DNA of 18,363 bases from JANXQE01 sp035651635. Its GTDB lineage: Bacteria; Verrucomicrobiota; Verrucomicrobiia; Limisphaerales; UBA8199. Every line of letters starts with the position of its first letter. The first letter of the stretch is position 1. The stretch lies in assembly GCA_035651635.1 (NCBI GenBank), contig DASRFK010000192.1, forward strand, positions 1 to 18,363, read 5' to 3'. The notes under the pieces were generated by a model that was not told where the DNA came from, made no database searches, and saw only the letters and a list, made by a program, of their open reading frames with translations. A program made the translations under genes and the position numbers. Shown here one piece after another: positions 7,391 to 14,074 of the stretch.

Positions 7391-8311
7391 ATGAAGTTCA
7401 GGAATCGGTTCTACGGTTTGATTTGCCTCGCTTTGGGGCTGGGCGCCGCTCAGCCCCCGAATGCGCCGGAGCCCGCGCCGGCCACAACTCCGCGTGAATT
7501 TTACAATGCCGGCACGCGCGAATTGCGCGCCGGCAAACTGCGCGAGGCTGAAGCCTCGCTGGAAACCGCTTTAGCCAGTCAAATCGACCGCCTCCAGCCG
7601 CCGACACTTTATAACCTCGGGCACGTCCGTTTCGGCCTGGGAATGGAGGAATTGAAAAAGGGTCCGGCGGCCAAACCCACCTCGGCTCGTGGCCGGGCGG
7701 CGGCTCAGAACGCGCAGGAGGCCAGCCAGGATGCCGAGACCGCTCTGGCGAGCGACGACATTCAAAAGATGATTGGCTCCTATCTTCGTGGCCGGGGCGC
7801 GCGACGGGAATTAAAAGCGGCCACGCAGGCGGTCAAACGCGCCATGCAAACTTACGGCAACGCCCTCTCGAAATGGGAGCGCTCTTCTGGAGACTTCAAG
7901 AGCACGGTTGAGTTGAACAGCTCGGACAACGATGCCCAGGCCAATGCCGATGCGGTCGATCGATATATCGCCCGGTTGGTGGACAGCATTCGCGAACTGC
8001 AACAGACCGCCTCCGCCATGGGCAATAAGGGCGACGAGCTTAAAGAGAAATTGAAACAGCTCAAAGGCAAGATTCCCGCTCCCGACATGCCGCCCGGCGC
8101 GGCCGGCGATGACGACGATGACGATGACTCGCCCAACGGCCCGCAGCAAGGACAACAGGAAGGCGCCAGCAAGCAAGGCGAGGAGATGTCGCTTTCTCCG
8201 GAACAGGCTGCCTGGCTGTTAAACGGATTTAAACTCGATAGCGAACACCGTCTGCCCATGGGCCAGGAAAACACCGCGCTGCCAAAGGATAAATCCGGAA
8301 GGACGTGGTAA
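7391..8311 (+). CDS. exported TPR-like protein of the Bat operon with acidic tract
   Basis: The protein has about 306 residues. A signal peptide is likely at the N-terminus (MKFRNRFYGLICLALGLGAA, then a Pro/Ala-rich linker). A TPR-like helical repeat begins EFYNAGTRELRAGKLREAEASLETAL and continues through TLYNLGHVRFGLGMEELKKG. The middle is long and helical, with coiled-coil-like stretches (IRELQQTASAMGNKGDELK). A run of seven aspartates (GDDDDDDDSP) precedes a Gln/Gly-rich tail. I start at ATG 7391; a TTG at 7382 overlaps the previous stop and would add three residues, and neither has a Shine-Dalgarno. Position and repeats match the TPR (BatC-like) component of Bat operons. The protein-binding role is inference. 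Confidence 0.75.
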   Translation: MKFRNRFYGLICLALGLGAAQPPNAPEPAPATTPREFYNAGTRELRAGKLREAEASLETALASQIDRLQPPTLYNLGHVRFGLGMEELKKGPAAKPTSARGRAAAQNAQEASQDAETALASDDIQKMIGSYLRGRGARRELKAATQAVKRAMQTYGNALSKWERSSGDFKSTVELNSSDNDAQANADAVDRYIARLVDSIRELQQTASAMGNKGDELKEKLKQLKGKIPAPDMPPGAAGDDDDDDDSPNGPQQGQQEGASKQGEEMSLSPEQAAWLLNGFKLDSEHRLPMGQENTALPKDKSGRTW

Positions 8312-8314
8312 GGG

Positions 8315-10312
8315 TTGAGCGCTTTTGACATCATGGCCATCGTCCGTCATCCGAAACCCGAAGGCCGAATGCCGAATCGCCCGAAGGGAGGGCTCTCGCG
8401 CTGCGTGTTTGGTTTTTGCGTCGATGTCCGAATGCAGTTCCGGCAATTCGGGCTTCGGATTTCGGCCTTCTTTCGGCCTTCGGCCTTCGGGTTTCGGATC
8501 TTGCTCCTGCTGATCGTGCCAAACCTCTGTTGGAGCCAATCTCCGCCCGCGAGCCAGGACCCGATGATGCAACTCATGCTGTCGCAACCTAAAATCGACG
8601 TCGATTCGGCTGTCGTGCCGGTGAGCAGTTTCGATCCGCCGATCATTAGACCGGGAGAAGAAGCGACTTTTCGGGTGACACTCAACGCCTTGGAGACCGC
8701 CATTGATTGGCCCGATAAAATCCCCGCACCCGAGACGCTGTCCTGCCGCGCCGGAGCGCGCGGCCAAATCCTTTCGATGAGTGGCCCGCTCTTAATTCCG
8801 CGGACGACGTTTAATTATCGGGTCAAAGCGGCCGCGACGGGTGAGTTCACGATTCCGGAATTCAACGTCGCGGTGAACGGCAAGTCCATCAGAATTCCGG
8901 CGACGCAATTGCAGGTCGCGACCGCCGTGCCGCCCGGGATTGCGCCGGCGCAGCAACTGCTTTTCGAGTTGCCAACCAACGGACTGTTTGTGGGCCAAAC
9001 CATTCGCGCTCGCGTGGTGTTGCCAGGTTCGCCCGGCGGCATGATCCAAAGCCTGGGGCAAGTCCAGATCAATGGACGAGGCTTTGTCGTGGATCAGAGC
9101 TCAGCTCATGCGCGCATTGAAGCCATACCCATCGGGTCTTCACGGCGCACCGTCAGCGCATTTGTGTACGAGATGCTCCTGACTCCCATTGCCACCGGCA
9201 AAATGTCCTTGTTTGCGCAAGGTTATGCGGTTGGCAACCGAGTGATTGGCGGCATCATCATTTCGGGTCCGGCAGGCCCCGGCGGCGGGCAACCGCAATA
9301 CACGCTGGTTGATTCTGATCCAGTAATCCTCGAAGTTCGGCCGCTGCCGCGCGGCAGTGAATTGCCCGGTTTCACCGGAGCGGTCGGCGTTTATTCGGTG
9401 GATCCTCCTGAGCTATCCACCAACGTGGTGACGGTCGGCGAGCCGGTTAAGCTTAAAGTAAAAGTTCGCGGCGAGGGCAATTTGGCGCGCCTGGTGCCGC
9501 CACAACCGCCGCAAATGAGCAACTGGCAAATCTTCGCCGATGCCACCGAGAACACGCCTTCTCAGATTATCCAGGCCCAGGGCTTTGTGACCTTCGGTTA
9601 CACGCTCATCCCATTAACCGATAAGGACAAAGCCACACCCGCGATCCCGTTTAGCGCATTTAGTCCCGATCACGGTGCGTATGACGATCTCACGATCCCA
9701 TCCATTCCGATCACGATCACGCCCGGCAATGTTACGGCCGCTGATCTACGAACCGTTCTCCAGGCCGCCCAATTGGATGCCGAATTGGAGAAAGACCCTG
9801 TCCTGAGCGGCTTGGCCGTCGCTCCGGGACTCGCGGGTGGAATGGTCCCGGTGCAGCAACGCGGCTGGTTTCCCCTGTTGCACGTGGTCCCGGCCAGTGC
9901 GTTGATTGGTTTATGGGTCTGGGACCGACGGCGGCGTTTCATGGAAACTCATCCCGAGCTCGTGTTGCGCCGCCGGGCATTACGGGCATTGCGCCGCGAG
10001 CGCCGCTGCCTCGAGCGCGCCGCCCGGGCCCGAGACAGTGCCGCGTTCGCGGCTGGAGCCGTAAAAGCCATGCAGTTAGCGGTAGCGCCCTATTACCCAG
10101 CCGAACCGAAAGCGTTGGTGGGTGCCGATGTTCTGATGATGCTTTCGGATCAGGAACAGGCAGGTTCGCCGGGCAGAACCGTTCGTGAAATCTTTTCACG
10201 AACCGATGCCGCGCGATTCGCCGCCGGTTCAACCAGCACGAACGAGTTGCTGCGACTCAAGCCGGAGGTTGAAGGCGTACTGGATCGTTTGGAGACTAGA
10301 TTATGCGGCTGA
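8315..10312 (+). CDS. BatD-like membrane protein with repeat-derived N-terminus
   Basis: This large protein of the BatD (oxygen-tolerance) type begins its mature part QSPPASQDPMMQLMLSQPK. It consists of successive beta-rich, immunoglobulin-like segments (for example FDPPIIRPGEEATFRVTL and VTVGEPVKLKVKVRGEGN). One C-terminal membrane helix (about 518-536, LLHVVPASALIGLWVW) is followed by a basic cytoplasmic tail of about 125 residues. The bulk is therefore periplasmic. The start is uncertain: TTG 8315 (3 nt after the previous stop; 665 residues), ATG 8333 or ATG 8432. From ATG 8432 the product begins MQFRQFGLRISAFF and runs into the hydrophobic LLLLIVPNLCWS, a workable signal peptide. None has a convincing Shine-Dalgarno. 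Whichever is used, the signal region is partly encoded by TTCGG heptamers. The family call is firm on architecture and operon position. Confidence 0.82.
   Translation: MSAFDIMAIVRHPKPEGRMPNRPKGGLSRCVFGFCVDVRMQFRQFGLRISAFFRPSAFGFRILLLLIVPNLCWSQSPPASQDPMMQLMLSQPKIDVDSAVVPVSSFDPPIIRPGEEATFRVTLNALETAIDWPDKIPAPETLSCRAGARGQILSMSGPLLIPRTTFNYRVKAAATGEFTIPEFNVAVNGKSIRIPATQLQVATAVPPGIAPAQQLLFELPTNGLFVGQTIRARVVLPGSPGGMIQSLGQVQINGRGFVVDQSSAHARIEAIPIGSSRRTVSAFVYEMLLTPIATGKMSLFAQGYAVGNRVIGGIIISGPAGPGGGQPQYTLVDSDPVILEVRPLPRGSELPGFTGAVGVYSVDPPELSTNVVTVGEPVKLKVKVRGEGNLARLVPPQPPQMSNWQIFADATENTPSQIIQAQGFVTFGYTLIPLTDKDKATPAIPFSAFSPDHGAYDDLTIPSIPITITPGNVTAADLRTVLQAAQLDAELEKDPVLSGLAVAPGLAGGMVPVQQRGWFPLLHVVPASALIGLWVWDRRRRFMETHPELVLRRRALRALRRERRCLERAARARDSAAFAAGAVKAMQLAVAPYYPAEPKALVGADVLMMLSDQEQAGSPGRTVREIFSRTDAARFAAGSTSTNELLRLKPEVEGVLDRLETRLCG
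8348..8497 (+). repeat. heptamer repeat element, copy 3 (inverted arms, inside coding sequence)
   Basis: The left arm at about 8348-8388 has CCGAAAC, CCGAAGG, CCGAATG and similar units. The right arm at about 8447-8497 is TTCGGGC, TTCGGAT, TTCGGCC, a short interruption, then TTCGGCC, TTCGGCC, TTCGGGT and TTCGG. About 58 nt of unrelated sequence separates the arms, which are complementary. The element overlaps the 5' end of the BatD-like gene; the right arm directly abuts the hydrophobic core of the signal peptide. Confidence 0.85.
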
Positions 10313-11223
10313 GTCGTTTCCGAAACAGGGAGACCCCGCTGCGAGACCCCAGCCTGCATCCCGCAGGCGAAACCAAACCGGGTTCGAAGCGGACTGCCAC
10401 ACCTTGCGCCCTTGAACGCGGCGCGCCCGCCACCGCGCGCCGGCTCTCCCTTGCTTTCGGCGTCCTGATTGGGTTCCTTTTTTCGTTCGCGGTAAATGCA
10501 GAGCCGGCGGATGCGTTGTTCCGCTACGCCACCAATGCGTTTAATGCCGGAGATTACCCTCAAGCGGCCGCGGCGTTTGCCCAGGCCGCAGCCTTGCACC
10601 CGGCGTCCGGCACATTACAAAATCTGGGAAATGCCGAATGGCAGAGTGGCCGTCCCGGTCCAGCGATAGTCGCCTGGGAACAGGCCCTCTGGCTCGACCC
10701 GCTGAATCAGTTTGCCAGAAATAATTTGCGGTTTGCCCGGCGGACCGCTCAAATCGAGTCGCCGGATTTAAATTGGTCCGAGGTGGTCTCCAGCTGGCTG
10801 CCCGCCAATTGGTGGGCGTGGGTGGCGGGGGCCAGTTTGTGGATCGCGGTGGGCCTCAGCACTGTCCCAGGCATGTTGCGTTGGCGAAAAGCCGCGTGGC
10901 AACAGGCCCTTGCCGCGTTCGGCCTGGCGATTTTCCTGCTGAGTATTCCCGCCCATATCGGCATTGATTCGCGAGCGAAGCTGGGGTTCATCCTCTTCAA
11001 AGACGTCCCACTGCGCCTGACTGCCACCGCCGAAGCTCAATTCATCACGCGCCTTGCCGCGGGTGAACCGGTACGCATCGAGCGTGCCAAAGGCGGCTAT
11101 CTTCTGGTCCGCGCCAGTCACACCAGCGGCTGGATTCGCGCAAACGAAATCAAACTCATCTGTTCGCTACCGGGTTCAATTCCTTCCGTTGATCCGGAAG
11201 CTCGAACTGCAGTGAACCTCTGA
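10303..11223 (+). CDS. BatE-like TPR and SH3-like membrane protein
   Basis: This 306-residue protein is the last gene of the Bat operon; its ATG overlaps the batD-like gene by 10 nt. After an unusual 45-residue hydrophilic extension comes a signal peptide or helix (about 46-66, LAFGVLIGFLFSFAVNA/EPAD). Two TPR units follow (about 70-145, LFRYATNAFNAGDYPQAAAAFAQAAALHP and TLQNLGNAEWQSGRPGPAIVAWEQALWLDP). Then come two helices (about 171-191 and 202-220) and a C-terminal SH3-like domain (about 233-285, ending SGWIRANEIKLI). TPR, helix and SH3 in this order is the BatE pattern. No in-frame ATG lies between 10303 and the signal region, so either the extension is translated or a TTG/GTG is used. 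The gene ends 4 nt from the convergent M50 gene. Confidence 0.85.
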   Translation: MRLSRFRNRETPLRDPSLHPAGETKPGSKRTATPCALERGAPATARRLSLAFGVLIGFLFSFAVNAEPADALFRYATNAFNAGDYPQAAAAFAQAAALHPASGTLQNLGNAEWQSGRPGPAIVAWEQALWLDPLNQFARNNLRFARRTAQIESPDLNWSEVVSSWLPANWWAWVAGASLWIAVGLSTVPGMLRWRKAAWQQALAAFGLAIFLLSIPAHIGIDSRAKLGFILFKDVPLRLTATAEAQFITRLAAGEPVRIERAKGGYLLVRASHTSGWIRANEIKLICSLPGSIPSVDPEARTAVNL

Positions 11224-11227
11224 CTTA

Positions 11228-11875
11228 TCAAAAATCCATCGGGAATCCAAACCATCCGGCGATAATGACCTGGCTTTTGGCCGTGGCGGAGTCGAGGTAA
11301 TCGCGGATGAACTGCACTTGCAGGACCAGAATCAGGAGCAAAAATCCGTAGCGGGCAATCTGCAGGTACGTGGCGTAGCTCATGCCGATCAGGACGCGCA
11401 CGATTTGGGAACCATCCAGCGGTGGAATGGGAATCAAATTGAAGAAGAACAGGATGAGGCTGAGTTTAGCCATGCGCCAGCACTCGAAGGCGGCGCTGTT
11501 CACGTGGGCCAACAAGCCCACCCGCGCAAATCCAACCAGGATCACTGCCAGGAATAAATTCATCATCGGTCCGGCCAGCGTCACCAGGATGTCGTCCAGC
11601 TTGGGATTGCGCAGGTTGCCGGGATTGACCGGCACTGGTTTGGCCCAACCAACCAGGAACCGGCTGGCCGGGACGAAAATCATTAACAACGGGAGAATGA
11701 CTGTGCCGATTAGGTCAATATGGACCAGTGGATTGAGCGAGACTCGTCCCTGCAACTTGGCGGTATCATCACCGGATTTCCAAGCCATCCAAGCATGGCC
11801 AAATTCGTGAAACGTCAGTAACACGACCAACCCGATATACATGATTAACCCGTCGACCAACTCCCGCGCTTGCAT
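11228..11875 (-). CDS. M50-family site-2-type intramembrane metalloprotease
   Basis: This 215-residue integral membrane protein belongs to the small M50 (SpoIVFB/YwhC-like) group of zinc proteases that cleave within membranes. HEFGH at 23-27 supplies the two histidines and the glutamate. NLIPIPPLDGS at 146-156 carries the third zinc ligand, D154. NPG at 84-86 and four to five hydrophobic helices complete the fold. There is no PDZ or CBS domain. The start ATG is the first in frame, with a good -10-like TACAAT just upstream on the minus strand. It is convergent with the Bat operon and divergent from the DUF883-like gene. Its substrate is unknown. Confidence 0.92.
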   Translation of the reverse strand: MQARELVDGLIMYIGLVVLLTFHEFGHAWMAWKSGDDTAKLQGRVSLNPLVHIDLIGTVILPLLMIFVPASRFLVGWAKPVPVNPGNLRNPKLDDILVTLAGPMMNLFLAVILVGFARVGLLAHVNSAAFECWRMAKLSLILFFFNLIPIPPLDGSQIVRVLIGMSYATYLQIARYGFLLLILVLQVQFIRDYLDSATAKSQVIIAGWFGFPMDF

Positions 11876-11884
11876 TTGTCGGCC

Positions 11885-11890
11885 ATTGTA
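11885..11890 (-). promoter_or_regulatory. -10-like TACAAT upstream of the M50 protease gene
   Basis: Read on the minus strand, TACAAT matches the -10 consensus at 5 of 6 positions. It ends 9 nt before the ATG, which would give a leaderless or very short-leader transcript. No good -35 is visible at 17 nt. An 8-bp palindrome, TGTCGACA (11905-11912), lies where a -35 region would sit and could be a regulator site. Confidence 0.28.
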
Positions 11891-12027
11891 GCAGGAAGGC
11901 CTGTTGTCGACACATTATTTCACTTGGCCGATGAGTGTTCCTGCCCATTTACTTTCAGGCCGCGGTGGACTATCTGTGTATCGGAGCCAAAAATGCACGC
12001 CCGGAGCGCGTGTCCAAATCGGCAACT

Positions 12028-12339
12028 ATGGAAGTATATTACAAAGACCTCATTTCCAAAGAGGCGACGCTCGAAAAACTGGTGGATGACCTGATGCTCG
12101 TCGTGCAGGGCGCCGAGGAATTCGCCGAGGCTAACGGGGCACATCTTGAACAAGCCAGCCAGGCCGAACTGCGCTCGCGTCTCGAAGAGCTTAAGCTCCG
12201 TTGTCGCCGGCTCCGGCACCACGCCGTCGAGGGTGTGCAAGCCGCCGACAAGCTCATGCGCCGGCATCCTTACTCCACCATCAGCGTGGCGTTCGGGATC
12301 GGGTTGCTCACCGCCTGGTGTCTCCGGCGAAAACGTTAG
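12028..12339 (+). CDS. DUF883/ElaB-YqjD-like membrane-anchored protein
   Basis: The protein of about 103 residues has a long amphipathic helical region (1-78, with TLEKLVDDLMLVVQGAEEF and LRSRLEELKLRCRRL). A short linker (RRHPYSTISV) and one C-terminal helix (about 82-98) follow, ending in WCLRRKR. That is the layout of E. coli ElaB/YqjD/YgaM, which bind ribosomes or associate with the inner membrane in stationary phase. The frame is open upstream to ATG 11935, but the extra 31 residues are not helix-like. I therefore start at ATG 12028; GTG 12010, which follows GGAGC closely, is an alternative. The gene is divergent from the M50 gene. Ribosome association here is inferred only from the family. 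Confidence 0.75.
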   Translation: MEVYYKDLISKEATLEKLVDDLMLVVQGAEEFAEANGAHLEQASQAELRSRLEELKLRCRRLRHHAVEGVQAADKLMRRHPYSTISVAFGIGLLTAWCLRRKR

Positions 12340-12376
12340 CCCGCCCTCTGCTTAATAAACTATTGCAAGTACTGTG

Positions 12377-12432
12377 GTGTCTCCCAATTGGCTGATGGTA
12401 TTTTTTACCGACCCCAGTTGTTTGTGAGACAC
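12377..12432 (+). other. nested inverted repeats downstream of the DUF883-like gene
   Basis: Three nested pairings are visible. GTGTCTC (12377-12383) pairs with GAGACAC (12426-12432). CAATTGG (12385-12391) pairs with CCAGTTG (12414-12420), with one G-U. GGTA (12397-12400) pairs with TACC (12406-12409) across a loop of T residues. There is no T-tract after the stem, so it is not a standard terminator. An overlapping 10-bp palindrome, GACACGTGTC, lies at 12428-12437. The rest of the 193-nt gap shows nothing else clear. Confidence 0.45.
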
Positions 12433-12511
12433 GTGTCGGCGGGCTTTGTTGGCGCCACAGCCCGGTCCCACTGAAGTCATCGGGCCTGGATTTGGGATTT
12501 GCCCAACTGAG

Positions 12512-12532
12512 GGCTCATGCTACACGTGAGCC
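12512..12532 (+). promoter_or_regulatory. hairpin abutting the glycoside hydrolase start codon
   Basis: GGCTCA (12512-12517) and TGAGCC (12527-12532) form a 6-bp stem with a 9-nt loop. It ends directly at the ATG at 12533, where a ribosome binding site would normally lie. No Shine-Dalgarno is visible. The stem could restrict initiation or be coincidental. Confidence 0.35.
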
Positions 12533-13810
12533 ATGAGAATACATTGGTGGTTGCTGCTTGCTTGTCTTCCGCTGCTCAGTCCTGCCCAGGAAATCCCCGA
12601 GCCGGTCATTCCCAATGGAGTCGGAGTCAATATTCACTTTGCCACCGGGCACGAGCAGGATTTGGATTTGATCGCGGCGGCGGGGTTTCGATTCGTGCGC
12701 ATGGATTTCGGATGGGCCAGCATCGAGCGGCTGAAGGGCCAATACGACTGGTCGGAATATGAGCAATTGCTGCGCAATCTCGATCAACGCGGGATTCGCG
12801 CCGTGCTGATTCTGGACTACTCGAATCCTCTTTATGAAGAGGAGGTCACCAGCACCAATCCGTTGACGCACCAATCGCACCGGACCACCGCCTCGCCACA
12901 ACATCCGGAGAGCATTGCGGCCTACGCCAAGTGGGCTGCGGCTGCGGCCAGCCATTTCCACGGCCGCCACGTCTTGTGGGAACTCTGGAACGAACCGAAT
13001 ATTGATTTCTGGAGTCCCAAACCCGACGTTCACCAATACACGGCCCTGGCGCTCGCGGCCTGTAAAACGATTCGCGAAGCTGACCCCGGCGCTACGATCA
13101 TTGGCCCTGCCACTTCGGGGTTTCCCTGGGAATTTCTCGAATACTTTCTCAAATCAGGGGTTTTGGAACATTTGGATGCCGTCAGCGTGCATCCGTATCG
13201 CGAACCCCGACGCAGTCCGGAAACGGCAGCAAAGGATTACGAACGGCTTCGTGAGCTCATCGAGCGCTACGCTCCGGCCACCAAAGCCCACCAGATCCCA
13301 ATTCTTAGCGGCGAATGGGGCTATTCGAGCTGGCAGCGCGGTGTTTCGATGGAAACCCAGGCCTCATTTCTCGCGCGACAGCAATTAAGTAACTTGCTTA
13401 ACGGGGTCCCACTGTCCATTTGGTACGATTGGAAAAATGACGGGACTGATCCCGGTGAGAATGAACACAACTTTGGGACTGTCACCTCGCAGCTCGAGCC
13501 TAAGCCGGCCTACGCCGCCGCCCGGACTTTAACCCATGAACTGGCCGGATACCGGGTTGCCAGGCGCCAGAACATCGGGAGCGACCAGGATTACGTGCTG
13601 ATCTGCACCAACGGCATGGGAGCGCAAAAGCTCGTCGGCTGGACAATTGGCGAACCACACACGGTCGCGGTTCCGGTTGCCGGCAACGCGACGTCGGTGA
13701 GCCTTATTGGCGGAAGCGGTGAGCCCCAAACAACCAAATTAGAGTCCGGCCGCTGTATTCTAAGGTTGGGCGCCAGCCCGGAGTATCTAACGCTTCATTC
13801 GAGCCGGTGA
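12533..13810 (+). CDS. secreted clan-A (GH39/GH5-like) glycoside hydrolase
   Basis: This 425-residue protein has a signal peptide (MRIHWWLLLACLPLLSPAQ/EIPEP). A TIM-barrel follows: GVGVNIHF, FRFVRMDFGWASIE and AVLILDYSNP mark early strands. WELWNEPN carries the predicted acid/base E154 and LSGEWGYSSW the predicted nucleophile E261. The pattern, with the NEP motif on strand 4 and SGEWG on strand 7, is that of GH clan A and most resembles GH39- or GH5-type enzymes. H220-P-Y after strand 6 also fits. A small beta-rich domain of about 85 residues follows the barrel. The likely setting is periplasmic or extracellular polysaccharide breakdown; the substrate cannot be deduced. It is monocistronic, with no sugar transporter or sensor beside it. 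Confidence 0.85.
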   Translation: MRIHWWLLLACLPLLSPAQEIPEPVIPNGVGVNIHFATGHEQDLDLIAAAGFRFVRMDFGWASIERLKGQYDWSEYEQLLRNLDQRGIRAVLILDYSNPLYEEEVTSTNPLTHQSHRTTASPQHPESIAAYAKWAAAAASHFHGRHVLWELWNEPNIDFWSPKPDVHQYTALALAACKTIREADPGATIIGPATSGFPWEFLEYFLKSGVLEHLDAVSVHPYREPRRSPETAAKDYERLRELIERYAPATKAHQIPILSGEWGYSSWQRGVSMETQASFLARQQLSNLLNGVPLSIWYDWKNDGTDPGENEHNFGTVTSQLEPKPAYAAARTLTHELAGYRVARRQNIGSDQDYVLICTNGMGAQKLVGWTIGEPHTVAVPVAGNATSVSLIGGSGEPQTTKLESGRCILRLGASPEYLTLHSSR

Positions 13811-13879
13811 ACAACTGGTTCATAACTTTTAATAAGTGCCCCTTGCACCGGTCTTCTATTCCGGCGTAGATACTGCCGG

Positions 13880-14074
13880 ATGATATTGCAGCGCCTGCCA
13901 AGTGAGATCGAGGTGTACGAAATCGGGGCCCGGCGTCTTTATGCCAAGACCCGAGGTGGTAATTTTGCTATTTTTGAAGACGAGCTAACGCCGGAAGAGC
14001 TCGTGGCTATCGCGCAAGACATTGCCGCGCGGCGTCCCGTTGCCCCTCCGGAAGTCATGGAGGGGCAGGACTGA
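13880..14074 (+). CDS. small hypothetical protein (64 residues)
   Basis: The 64-residue frame starts at ATG 13880 (MILQRLPSEIEVYEIGARRLYAKTR) and has a balanced, protein-like composition: a beta-like N-terminal half, then the helical TPEELVAIAQDIAARRP. I do not recognise the family. There is no signal peptide or membrane segment and no clear Shine-Dalgarno. Its last codons coincide with a strong 9-bp inverted repeat. It lies 69 nt after the glycoside hydrolase gene on the same strand. It may be a real small gene, but codon use over such a short length is weak evidence. Confidence 0.5.
   Translation: MILQRLPSEIEVYEIGARRLYAKTRGGNFAIFEDELTPEELVAIAQDIAARRPVAPPEVMEGQD
14041..14067 (+). other. strong hairpin at the 3' end of the small ORF
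   Basis: TGCCCCTCC (14041-14049) is the exact reverse complement of GGAGGGGCA (14059-14067), with a 9-nt loop. No T-tract follows, so it is not a canonical rho-independent terminator. It may protect the mRNA 3' end or be a small palindromic repeat. Confidence 0.5.

Noticed and set aside
11935..12027. N-terminal 31-residue extension of the DUF883-like protein
   Set aside because: The extension is not helical like the rest and overlaps the likely divergent promoter region. DUF883 proteins are normally about 100 residues.
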